Assembly (NCBI GenBank): GCA_900553055.1
Contig: USBV01000037.1
Coordinates: 1 to 11,918, forward strand
Direction: 5' to 3'
Source: an uncultured Phascolarctobacterium sp.
Lineage (GTDB): Bacteria; Bacillota; Negativicutes; Acidaminococcales; Acidaminococcaceae
Length of the DNA: 11,918 nt
Made by a program: the position numbers and the translations under genes. Shown here piece after piece: positions 6,173-11,918 of the stretch (position 1 is the stretch's first letter; the number at the start of each line of letters is the position of its first letter). Below the pieces are notes generated by a model, which saw only the letters and a program-made list of their open reading frames with translations, was not told the origin of the DNA and did no database searches.

Positions 6173-7210
6173 ATGAAAAAATCTAAATGGATGCTTGGCG
6201 CAGCAGCAATTTTGGCATTGAGCGTAGCACTGGCTGGCTGCGGTGGCGGCGACAAAAAGGCTGAGAAAAAAGCTACTGGCACTAAAGGCGAATTGATGGT
6301 TTATACCTCTATTTATCCTGATATCATCGACAATATGTGCAAACCCAATGTTGCTAAAGCATTCCCCGAAATGAAGGTTAACTGGTTCCAAGGCGGTACC
6401 GAAAAAGTTGTTACCAAGATTACCGGCGAAATCAAAGCTAAGAAGATTGGCGCTGACGTATTGATGGTAGCAGATCCTTCCTACTATCTGAAATTAGAAG
6501 ATCAAAAACTCTTGCTTCCTTACAAATCCAAGGAAGAAAAGAATTTGATTAACGATAAAGCAGCTGATGGCGCTTGGTATGCAGTTCGTGTTTGCAACAT
6601 GATTATTGCTTACAACGCTGATAAACTGAAGGCTGAAGACGCTCCGAAAAACTGGACCGATTTGGCTGACCCGAAATGGAAGGGCAAAATCGCTATGCCT
6701 AATCCGATGCTGAGCGGCACCGCTTATGTAGCAGTTGGCGCATTGGCTGACAAATATGGTTGGGAATACTTCGATAAACTGAAGGCTAACGGCCTGCGCG
6801 TTGAAGAAGGCAACTCCGCTATTCAAAACAAGCTGTTGACCGGCGAATATGCAGCTGCAATGATTCTGGAAGAAAACATCCTGAAGCTGGCTAACACCAA
6901 GAAAGAGCCTCTGAAGGTTATTTATCCGAAAGACGGCGTAGTTCAAGTTCCTTCCCCGATCGCAATCTTCAACACCACCAAGAATCCTGAAGGCGCTAAA
7001 GCTTTGGTTGACTGGTGGCTGAGCAAGGAAGGCCAACAAGCAGTTGTTAAGGGCTGGATGCACTCCGTTCGTGGCGACGTTAAAGAGCCTATTGGTTCCG
7101 TTCCGACCAAAGGACTGACCGACGGCAAGATCAAAGTTGACTGGAGAAAACTGGCTGACAACAACGCTAAGATTAAAGAAGAGTTCCGTAAGAGAGTTAT
7201 GGACAAATAA
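6173..7210 (+). CDS. ABC importer substrate-binding lipoprotein (AfuA/FbpA-like)
   Basis: A 345-residue extracytoplasmic binding protein. The signal ends in a lipobox (ALAGC) with Cys23 as the lipid anchor, followed by a GGGDKKAEKK linker. The fold shows family landmarks: GELMVYTSIYP at the mature N-terminus, VNWFQGGTEKVVTKI, then GADVLMVADPSYY, NWTDLADPKWKGKIAMPNP and SKEGQQAV near the C-terminus. These fit the type 2 periplasmic binding proteins of ferric iron, 2-aminoethylphosphonate and related transporters. The paired tyrosines typical of ferric-binding FbpA are not obvious, so the substrate is open; iron is a guess from the family and nearby metalloregulators. Codon choice looks selected for high expression. 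It is first in an operon with permease and ATPase, followed by an attenuator-like hairpin. Confidence 0.88.
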   Translation: MKKSKWMLGAAAILALSVALAGCGGGDKKAEKKATGTKGELMVYTSIYPDIIDNMCKPNVAKAFPEMKVNWFQGGTEKVVTKITGEIKAKKIGADVLMVADPSYYLKLEDQKLLLPYKSKEEKNLINDKAADGAWYAVRVCNMIIAYNADKLKAEDAPKNWTDLADPKWKGKIAMPNPMLSGTAYVAVGALADKYGWEYFDKLKANGLRVEEGNSAIQNKLLTGEYAAAMILEENILKLANTKKEPLKVIYPKDGVVQVPSPIAIFNTTKNPEGAKALVDWWLSKEGQQAVVKGWMHSVRGDVKEPIGSVPTKGLTDGKIKVDWRKLADNNAKIKEEFRKRVMDK

Positions 7211-7243
7211 TCTACCTGTAGTGTAACAATGTAATTCATAGGC

Positions 7244-7280
7244 AAAACAGGGACGCTTAGGCGCTCCCTGTTTTCCTGCT
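7244..7280 (+). terminator. Attenuator-like hairpin between binding protein and permease
   Basis: AAAACAGGGA (7244-7253) pairs perfectly with TCCCTGTTTT (7265-7274); the 11-nt loop can add a CGC/GCG inner stem. A T-rich run (TTTTCC, then CTTTATTCTT) follows. Placed 33 bp past the binding-protein stop and 72 bp before the permease, it would lower permease and ATPase expression relative to the binding protein, a common arrangement. Confidence 0.7.
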
Positions 7281-7346
7281 TTATTCTTAAGTCCCCAAAA
7301 CCCCTGTAATTTGAGATTTTTTAGGGAAGGAGAAACATTACTTTCC

Positions 7347-7610
7347 ATGCTATCATCACGTATCAACAGCAAAACAATTGTTATTTCACTATCCGTGCTG
7401 CTGCTGCTCTATTTTGTAATCTTCCCCATGGGAATTTTGCTTTTTGACAGCATTGTCAAGGATGGTGCCATTAATCTAGAAAACTACCGTAATGTATACA
7501 GCGCCGACGTTAACTGGAAGGCTTTGACCAATACCGTGGAGCTGTCCCTTATGGTTATGATTGCCAGCGTTATCATTACATTCCCGCTGGCTTGGCTGGT
7601 TGTATTTTAG
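7347..7610 (+). pseudogene. ABC permease, N-terminal fragment
   Basis: This 87-codon frame begins with a short cytoplasmic stretch and a first membrane helix (TIVISLSVLLLLYFVIFPMGILLF). A periplasmic segment (NLENYRNVYSADVNWKALTNTVELS) and a second helix ending FPLAWLV follow, exactly as in the two-domain permeases of the FbpB/AfuB type. After FPLAWLV the family would continue with a cytoplasmic loop (Arg-Thr-Asp-Leu-Pro-Gly-like) and further helices; here it reads Val-Phe-stop. The second half resumes in the same frame 156 nt later. The start is uncertain: GGGAAGGAG ends 14 nt before the ATG at 7347, longer than usual, and a TTG at 7311 lies upstream of that ribosome site. Probably half of one broken gene. 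Confidence 0.75.
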
Positions 7611-7757
7611 GATATGTTGAAAAAGCTTTACCTGAAAAGAAAATTTTAGAAAATCGTATTATTCAAGGATAGGAGAATGAATATGGATAACAAAACTTAT
7701 GAATATGTTGAAGATCGTTCAATGACGATACAACAATACATTAACAATATTTTTAAA
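7602..7757 (+). other. AT-rich foreign-looking block inside the permease gene
   Basis: About 156 bp, much richer in A+T than the flanks, in place of the permease's cytoplasmic loop and third helix. It carries a stop in the permease frame. In another frame it reads GCILGYVEKALPEKKILEN and so on, to a stop at 7670-7672, like the C-terminus of some protein. GGATAGGAG and an ATG at 7683 begin a new reading (MDNKTYEYVEDRSMTIQQYI) in the permease frame. It therefore resembles the junction of two unrelated genes. I recognise neither. Confidence 0.6.
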
Positions 7758-9038
7758 TGGATGTTTGGCCTGCAAACCGCTCCCTTTGATATTTATACCT
7801 TCTGGGGCTTGGCTTGGGTGTTGACGCTGTTCTATTCTCCCTTTGCCTTCATCACTATTTCCCGTGCAATGGAGAAAATGGACCCCACCTTGGAGGAAGC
7901 TGCCCGCGTATCCGGCGCTTCTCCGCTGCGTACCGTGCTGGACGTAACCCTGCCCTTGATGGCTCCCTCTATTTTAGCCGGTGGCCTTTTGGTTTTTATC
8001 GCTGCAGGCTCCTGCTTCGGTATCCCCTCCATCGTTGGTATGCCCGGTAATATCGAGGTTATGACCACGCGTATCGTAACCTATATCTACATGGGTGACG
8101 ATGCCGGTATTCGTGATTCCACAGCCTTGGCTGCCTCCCTGATGTTCATTGCTAACATCCTTTTGATGGGCATGACCTGGATGATGGGGCGCAAGGATTA
8201 TACCACTATTTCCGGTAAATCTACCCGCCCGAATATTGTAGAGCTGGGCAAATGGCGTTGGCCTGCCTTCTGTGCAGTGGGCCTTTATGGTGCAATCGCC
8301 GTGATTATCCCCTTGGGCTCCATCGTGCTGACATCCTTCCTGAAGTCCATGTCCAAGCCCATTACCTGGTCCAATATCGGTATTGACCCCTGGATTCCCG
8401 TTATTACCAGTGCCCAATACATGGAAAGCGTTTGGAACTCCGTAATTTACGGTGTTATCGCTGCTACCATCGGCACTCTGCTGAGCCTCTTTGTAGCTTA
8501 TCTGGCAGTTAAAACCCAGCTCAAGGGCCGCAGCATTCCCGACCTTTTGGTAGTAATTGGCGGCTCCACTCCGTCCATCGTTATTGCCTTGGCCTTGATT
8601 ATTACCTTCAGCGGCAACTATGGCCTGAACCTGTACTCCACCGTGTGGATTATCATCGTCAGCTATCTAGTTAAGTACATGACCATGTCCGTGCGTACTA
8701 TTGCGGCTGCGCTTAGTCAGGTACACATTTCCTTGGAAGAGGCTGCGCTGAACTCCGGTGCTAACTGGCTGCGTTGTTGCAAGGATATTATTATCCCGTT
8801 GATTGCTCCTTCCGTAATCGCCGGCTGGTTCTTGATTTTCATGCCGTCCTTCTACGAATTGACCATGTCTTTGCTGCTGTATGGCAGTGACACCAAGACC
8901 ATTGGCGTATTGCTGTACGAGCTGCAAACCTATGCTGATACCCAAAATGCTTCCGTGCTTTCCGTAATCATTTTGGCGATCGTCCTTATTGGTAACTTGA
9001 TTCTGAACAAGCTTTCCAAGGGTAATGTTGGTATTTAA
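7683..9038 (+). CDS. ABC permease, main part with two transport domains
   Basis: Inner-membrane permease of an FbpB/AfuB-type importer, here the second and larger part of a split gene. Native family sequence begins at about WMFGLQTAPF (position 7758). It contains the first EAA loop (EEAARVSGASPLRTVLDVTLPLMAPS) that contacts the ATPase, a series of membrane helices, a second transport domain starting around NSVIYGVIAATIGTLLSLF, and a second EAA loop (LEEAALNSGANWLRC and onwards). Two EAA loops in one chain are the mark of fused two-domain permeases, normally about 520-560 residues. The first 25 codons belong to the foreign-looking block and, with AGGAG 7 nt before the ATG at 7683, provide an accidental start. 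Lacking the first two helices, function is doubtful. Followed 17 bp later by its ATPase. Confidence 0.82.
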   Translation: MDNKTYEYVEDRSMTIQQYINNIFKWMFGLQTAPFDIYTFWGLAWVLTLFYSPFAFITISRAMEKMDPTLEEAARVSGASPLRTVLDVTLPLMAPSILAGGLLVFIAAGSCFGIPSIVGMPGNIEVMTTRIVTYIYMGDDAGIRDSTALAASLMFIANILLMGMTWMMGRKDYTTISGKSTRPNIVELGKWRWPAFCAVGLYGAIAVIIPLGSIVLTSFLKSMSKPITWSNIGIDPWIPVITSAQYMESVWNSVIYGVIAATIGTLLSLFVAYLAVKTQLKGRSIPDLLVVIGGSTPSIVIALALIITFSGNYGLNLYSTVWIIIVSYLVKYMTMSVRTIAAALSQVHISLEEAALNSGANWLRCCKDIIIPLIAPSVIAGWFLIFMPSFYELTMSLLLYGSDTKTIGVLLYELQTYADTQNASVLSVIILAIVLIGNLILNKLSKGNVGI

Positions 9039-9055
9039 CAAGGAGTGAACAATAA

Positions 9056-10099
9056 ATGTCTGAGGTAAGAATTGAGCATGTATTTAAGCGTTTCGGCGGC
9101 GTAACTGCTGTAAACGATTTCAATTTAGTTGTTAAGGATGGCGAATTCGTCTCCATCCTTGGTCCCTCCGGCTGCGGCAAAACCACCACCCTGCGTATGA
9201 TTGCAGGATTTGAACGCGCTACCGAGGGCGAAATTTACATTGGTGAGCAATGCGTAAGCTCCTCTATTAAGGGCTCCTTTGCTCCTCCGGAAAAACGCGA
9301 TATCGGCATGGTATTCCAATCCTATGCTGTATGGCCCCATATGACCGTTGCTGAAAACGTTGGCTATCCCTTGAAAATTCAAAAGGTCGACAAGACTGAG
9401 CGCGAACGCCGCGTGCAGGAAATGCTGGAGCTGGTACATTTGGGCGAATATGGTAAGCGTTATCCCAACCAATTGTCCGGTGGTCAACAACAGCGTGTAG
9501 CTTTAGCTCGTGCACTGGTTGCTGAGCCCGGCCTGTTGCTGTTGGACGAACCTCTCTCCAATCTGGATGCTAAGCTGCGTGAATCCATGCGCTTTGAGAT
9601 TTTGGAAATCCAAAAGAAAACCGGTATCACCGTTGTTTATGTAACTCATGACCAAGGCGAAGCCATGGCCATGAGTGACCGCGTTGTTGTAATGAGCATG
9701 GGCGTTGTGCAACAAATCGGTGCTCCGCACGAAATCTATACCCAACCTGCCAACAAGATGGTTGCCGACTTCATCGGCCTGGTTAACTTCATGGAGGGCG
9801 AGGCTAAGGGTGACCGCGTATTCCTGAAGGGCAGCAATATTTCCTTCCCCAATACCAGCAAGGTTACCGGCGAAGCTACTATTGCTGTACGTCCCGAAAA
9901 CATTACCATGTCCTTGGATGGCGGCCAAATCGAAGGCCAGCTGACTCACCGCTTCTACTTAGGCGATGCAGTTGACTATCGCGTAAAAGTGGGCGACCAC
10001 GATGTACGCGTTATCGTTAAGGGTGCAGATTTGAACTCCATCCCCGATGGCGCCAAGGTATATCTGGACTTTGACCGCGTCATGGTTTTTGAAAAATAA
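9056..10099 (+). CDS. ABC importer ATPase (FbpC/PotA-like)
   Basis: The cytoplasmic energy subunit of the importer, 347 residues, the usual size. All nucleotide-binding motifs are intact: Walker A GPSGCGKTT (36-44), Q-loop Gln88, signature LSGGQQQ (140-146), Walker B LLLLDEP (160-166), D-loop SNLD (168-171) and switch His198. The C-terminal ~110 residues (from about IYTQPANKMVADFIG) form a TOBE-like regulatory domain with IAVRPENI, as in the ferric, polyamine and sugar importer ATPases. AAGGAG lies 10 nt before the ATG, and the gene starts 17 bp after the permease stop. This organisation places it last in the operon, before a strong terminator. The substrate cannot be read from this subunit. 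Confidence 0.94.
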   Translation: MSEVRIEHVFKRFGGVTAVNDFNLVVKDGEFVSILGPSGCGKTTTLRMIAGFERATEGEIYIGEQCVSSSIKGSFAPPEKRDIGMVFQSYAVWPHMTVAENVGYPLKIQKVDKTERERRVQEMLELVHLGEYGKRYPNQLSGGQQQRVALARALVAEPGLLLLDEPLSNLDAKLRESMRFEILEIQKKTGITVVYVTHDQGEAMAMSDRVVVMSMGVVQQIGAPHEIYTQPANKMVADFIGLVNFMEGEAKGDRVFLKGSNISFPNTSKVTGEATIAVRPENITMSLDGGQIEGQLTHRFYLGDAVDYRVKVGDHDVRVIVKGADLNSIPDGAKVYLDFDRVMVFEK

Positions 10100-10118
10100 A
10101 CTACAAATTGTAAAATTT

Positions 10119-10148
10119 TAGGCTGGCAGTCCTGCCAGCCTATTTTTT
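10119..10148 (+). terminator. Intrinsic terminator of the importer operon
   Basis: TAGGCTGGCAG and CTGCCAGCCTA are complementary (11 bp, GC-rich, very tight loop) and followed by TTTTTT. It starts 19 bp past the ATPase stop. Confidence 0.92.
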
Positions 10149-10170
10149 CTGCCTTTTGCTTGTCAATGTA

Positions 10171-10179
10171 TGATATAAT
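10171..10179 (+). promoter_or_regulatory. Extended -10 promoter of the second binding-protein gene
   Basis: TGATATAAT gives the TGn extension plus a perfect TATAAT (10174-10179), 25 bp before the ATG at 10205. The -35 region (CCTTTT, 16 bp upstream) is poor, as is usual for extended -10 promoters. Confidence 0.6.
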
Positions 10180-10204
10180 GATACAGAAAGGCGGATTAAG
10201 AATA

Positions 10205-11215
10205 ATGCGAAAAATATCTTTTGCTAAAATACTGGCCCTGCTGCTGATGTTGCTAGTGCTGGCTGGCTGCGGCAGCGAGAAGCCCAAGGAGAAGCCGCAG
10301 CTGCATATTTGCAGTAGTATGAATAAGGCTTTTACGGAGCTTATTGCTGACAGCTTTGGCAAAAAAACAGGGACCAAGGTAATTATAAATTATTTGCCGG
10401 GAGGTACGCAGCAGCAACGCTTTGACTACCTAAGGCAGCATAAATTTGATATTTGGCTAGGTGGCACCAGCGAGGAATTCTTCATGGCGGATGAGCAGCA
10501 CATTCTGCAGGCTTATCAGGCCAAGGAATCGTATAAGGTGCCGGCAGAGCTGCGCAATCGCACTGGTGAATGGACTAGTCTGTATTTGAGCTATATTGCC
10601 CTTTTGAGCAATAAGCATAATTTGCAGGCTTATGGCCTCTATGCTCCGGAAAGCTGGGATGAGCTCTTAGCGCCACAGCTGAAGGATGAAATTGCGATGG
10701 CCAATTTTAGCATGGGCGGCGCTAGCTTTGGCATGCTCACCTCGATTTGGCAGCTTCGCGGGCGTGAGGCGGCTTTGGAATATGCAGCTAAGCTGAATGC
10801 CCAAAACCCTAACTATACTGCTGGTTTTGGCGAGGCCGTGGATAAGGTGTATATTGGCAAAAAAACTGTGGCTGTGGTGCCGCTGGATTATGCTTTGCTC
10901 TTAGAAACGCGGCATCGTCACTTGTTTGCAACGGTGCCCAAGGATGCCAACCGCAATATTTTGACGGGTGCAGCTATTATTAAGGGAGCACCCCATGAGG
11001 CGTTGGCTCAAAGCTTTTTGGATTATCTGATGAGCGACGAGGGCGCGGAGCTTTTGCCTAAGAATGGTTATTATTATATGTGGCACGTAAAAAATTATCC
11101 CTACAACGATGGTCGTAGGGAGTTAATAGGTAATGTGCAGGTTCCGGTCGATGATTTGAGCTGGACCAGCACCTATAAAAATGAAATTATCAAGAAATGG
11201 GTTAATGCACACTAG
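10205..11215 (+). CDS. Second substrate-binding lipoprotein (AfuA-like)
   Basis: A 336-residue binding protein of the same broad family as the one at 6173, with clearly different sequence. The signal ends in LVLAGC, with Cys22 as the lipid anchor, then a KPKEKP linker. Landmarks include KVIINYLPGGTQQQRFDYL, FDIWLGGTSEEFFMA, ESWDELLAPQLKDEIAMAN, AQSFLDYLMSDEGAELLPKNGYYY and a basic end. The ATG at 10205 follows AAAGGCGG at a long 10-nt distance; the longer frame from 10160 would put extra residues before the signal and lies within the promoter. It is transcribed separately after the operon terminator. It may feed the neighbouring permease with another ligand or ligand form, or serve as a sensor; both are inference. 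Its 3' end forms half of a shared hairpin. Confidence 0.87.
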   Translation: MRKISFAKILALLLMLLVLAGCGSEKPKEKPQLHICSSMNKAFTELIADSFGKKTGTKVIINYLPGGTQQQRFDYLRQHKFDIWLGGTSEEFFMADEQHILQAYQAKESYKVPAELRNRTGEWTSLYLSYIALLSNKHNLQAYGLYAPESWDELLAPQLKDEIAMANFSMGGASFGMLTSIWQLRGREAALEYAAKLNAQNPNYTAGFGEAVDKVYIGKKTVAVVPLDYALLLETRHRHLFATVPKDANRNILTGAAIIKGAPHEALAQSFLDYLMSDEGAELLPKNGYYYMWHVKNYPYNDGRRELIGNVQVPVDDLSWTSTYKNEIIKKWVNAH

Positions 11216-11230
11216 TGCTTAACCCATTTT
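11195..11230. terminator. Bidirectional terminator over two converging stop codons
   Basis: AAATGGGTTAA, a bulged T and GCAC (11195-11210) pair with GTGC and TTAACCCATTT (11215-11229) around the loop ACTA. T-runs or T-rich ends appear on both strands. The binding-protein stop (11213-11215) and the ArsR stop (11219-11221) both lie inside the hairpin. Confidence 0.85.
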
Positions 11231-11548
11231 GTGCTTTACGTGGTCCAAGGCTTGGTCGAAAAGCGACAGTACATGGGAGTCGTCCAAGGAATAAATTACT
11301 TCCTTGCCGTCCTTGGTGAATTTTACTAAATTAGTGGAGCGCAATATGCGCAGCTGATGGCTGATAGCAGAATGTGTCATCTCCAAGGCCTCTGCAATGC
11401 AGGTGACACACATTTCCTGATGTGCCAAAAGCGCTAAAATACGAATACGCGTAGGGTCGCTCAGCACCTTAAAGGTATCTGCCATGGGCTGGATGTATTT
11501 TTCGTCCTCCTGTCCGGGGAGGGGTAAATTATGTTGATGAATATGCAT
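11219..11548 (-). CDS. ArsR/SmtB-family metal-sensing repressor
   Basis: A 109-residue winged-helix repressor that releases DNA when it binds metal. The core shows FKVLSDPTRIRILALL, the recognition helix THSAISHQLRILR, and a wing ending KEVIYSLDD. The last helix carries Asp90-x-His92-x10-His103-x2-His106, the exact alpha-5 site of the zinc/cobalt sensors SmtB and CzrA. In addition Cys47 and Cys50 (MCVTC) lie near the alpha-3 region used by CadC/ArsR sensors, though spaced CxxC rather than CxC, and the N-terminus is His-rich (MHIHQH). Zinc, cobalt or nickel is the likeliest signal. It starts 14 bp after a small membrane gene on the same strand, so it is probably the last gene of a metal-responsive unit extending past the window. 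Confidence 0.9.
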   Translation of the reverse strand: MHIHQHNLPLPGQEDEKYIQPMADTFKVLSDPTRIRILALLAHQEMCVTCIAEALEMTHSAISHQLRILRSTNLVKFTKDGKEVIYSLDDSHVLSLFDQALDHVKHKMG

Positions 11549-11562
11549 GATTTCACCTGCTT

Positions 11563-11853
11563 TTATTTTTTGCTGTGCATGGAAAGACCTTTATTGAAGA
11601 AGAATAAAAGGCACACATAATAGGTAAAGCCGCCGGTTGTGGTGCGTGTTAAGAACCAGGACGGAAAGAGGAAAAAGCTTACAAATAAGAAAAGTATTTG
11701 GGGCAATACACTAAACAAGCCCGTGAGTCCTCCTTCACGTAAAGCTTCGCGGATTTTTAGAGCGGATAAAACGCTATAGCGAGAAGCGAAAATGCCAAAG
11801 AACATGCCGCTGATGCCGTAAAGCAAATAGGTCACAATCTGGTGGAAGGTCAT
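11563..11853 (-). CDS. Small membrane protein of unknown function
   Basis: This 96-residue protein appears to have two or three membrane helices: about residues 6-24 (IVTYLLYGISGMFFGIFAS), 43-64 (LTGLFSVLPQILFLFVSFFLF) and possibly 74-86 (GGFTYYVCLLFFF). A basic amphipathic stretch (ALKIREALREGG) and a Lys-rich tail would lie in the cytoplasm. I do not recognise a family. AAGGCAGG lies about 8 nt before the ATG. It starts 1 bp after the stop codon of an upstream frame and ends 14 bp before the ArsR-type sensor, so it is very likely co-transcribed with both. A role in metal transport is suggested only by that context. Confidence 0.75.
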   Translation of the reverse strand: MTFHQIVTYLLYGISGMFFGIFASRYSVLSALKIREALREGGLTGLFSVLPQILFLFVSFFLFPSWFLTRTTTGGFTYYVCLLFFFNKGLSMHSKK

Positions 11854-11854
11854 A

Positions 11855-11918
11855 CTATTTACCTGCCTTCATTTTCAGCTGTGACAATAAACCGCTTTTG
11901 AGTAGTAAGCCTGCGATA
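11855..11918 (-). CDS. 3' end of an upstream gene, unidentified
   Basis: Only the last ~20 codons are in the window (IAGLLLKSGLLSQLKMKAGK, then TAG at 11855-11857). The hydrophobic-then-basic ending would fit a membrane protein C-terminus, perhaps a permease, but this is too little to name. Another frame is also open here (stop at about 11859-11861). This one is preferred because its stop lies 1 bp from the next start and its composition looks protein-like. Confidence 0.45.
   Translation of the reverse strand, partial: IAGLLLKSGLLSQLKMKAGK

Noticed and set aside
6494..7372. Minus-strand open frame of 292 codons opposite the binding protein
   Set aside because: Shadow of a clearly coding, strongly biased gene; no ribosome site or recognisable domain.
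7602..7757. Insertion sequence or transposon scar in the permease
   Set aside because: No terminal inverted repeats, target duplication or transposase sequence, and native sequence seems replaced rather than interrupted.
1..11918. CRISPR array, tRNA, rRNA or origin
   Set aside because: No regularly spaced repeats, no tRNA-like cloverleaf with a CCA end, no rRNA-like stretch and no DnaA-box cluster were found on reading through.

Overview
The window looks like a piece of a diderm Firmicute of the class Negativicutes. This is an inference from gene content: an anaerobic-type cobaltochelatase (CbiK) with an exported twin, a DcuC-type dicarboxylate carrier, clostridial-style GGAGG ribosome sites and TATAAT promoters, and many signal peptides or lipoboxes. 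I cannot fix the genus. Several oddities suggest a metagenomic or otherwise imperfect assembly.

Layout. Positions 1-4667 are all on the minus strand. A fragment of a YlmH-like S4 RNA-binding protein (1 to about 246) is joined in another frame to a dcuC gene that has lost its last ~100 codons. Then come cytoplasmic cbiK and a second, signal-peptide-bearing cbiK, each with its own promoter and intrinsic terminator. Next is a two-gene unit: a DtxR/MntR-type metalloregulator followed by an unrecognised exported protein. A divergent promoter region (4668-4802) separates this from an FkbM-type methyltransferase on the plus strand, which is frameshifted in a GC-repeat and richer in G+C than its neighbours.

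Positions 5872-6172 are a non-coding leader. It precedes an AfuA/FbpABC-like ABC importer (6173-10099): a lipoprotein binding subunit, an internal attenuator-like hairpin, a two-domain permease and an ATPase. The permease gene is interrupted by about 155 bp of AT-rich foreign-looking DNA (7602-7757), which appears to replace native sequence. After a strong terminator, a second binding-protein gene of the same broad family (10205-11215) has its own extended -10 promoter. It converges on an ArsR/SmtB-type metal sensor, sharing a bidirectional hairpin terminator that covers both stop codons. Upstream of the sensor on the minus strand are a small membrane protein and the 3' end of another gene.

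How the genes may work together. The common theme is metal and cofactor handling: two chelatases of the cobalt/iron-tetrapyrrole family, two metalloregulators (a Cys-containing DtxR type, and a sensor with a complete alpha-5 zinc/cobalt site), and an importer whose closest general family is ferric iron uptake. That the importer carries iron, and that either regulator controls it, is inference. The clearest anomalies are the dcuC/ylmH joint, the replaced block in the permease and the methyltransferase frameshift. I found no CRISPR array, tRNA, rRNA, insertion sequence or recognisable riboswitch.
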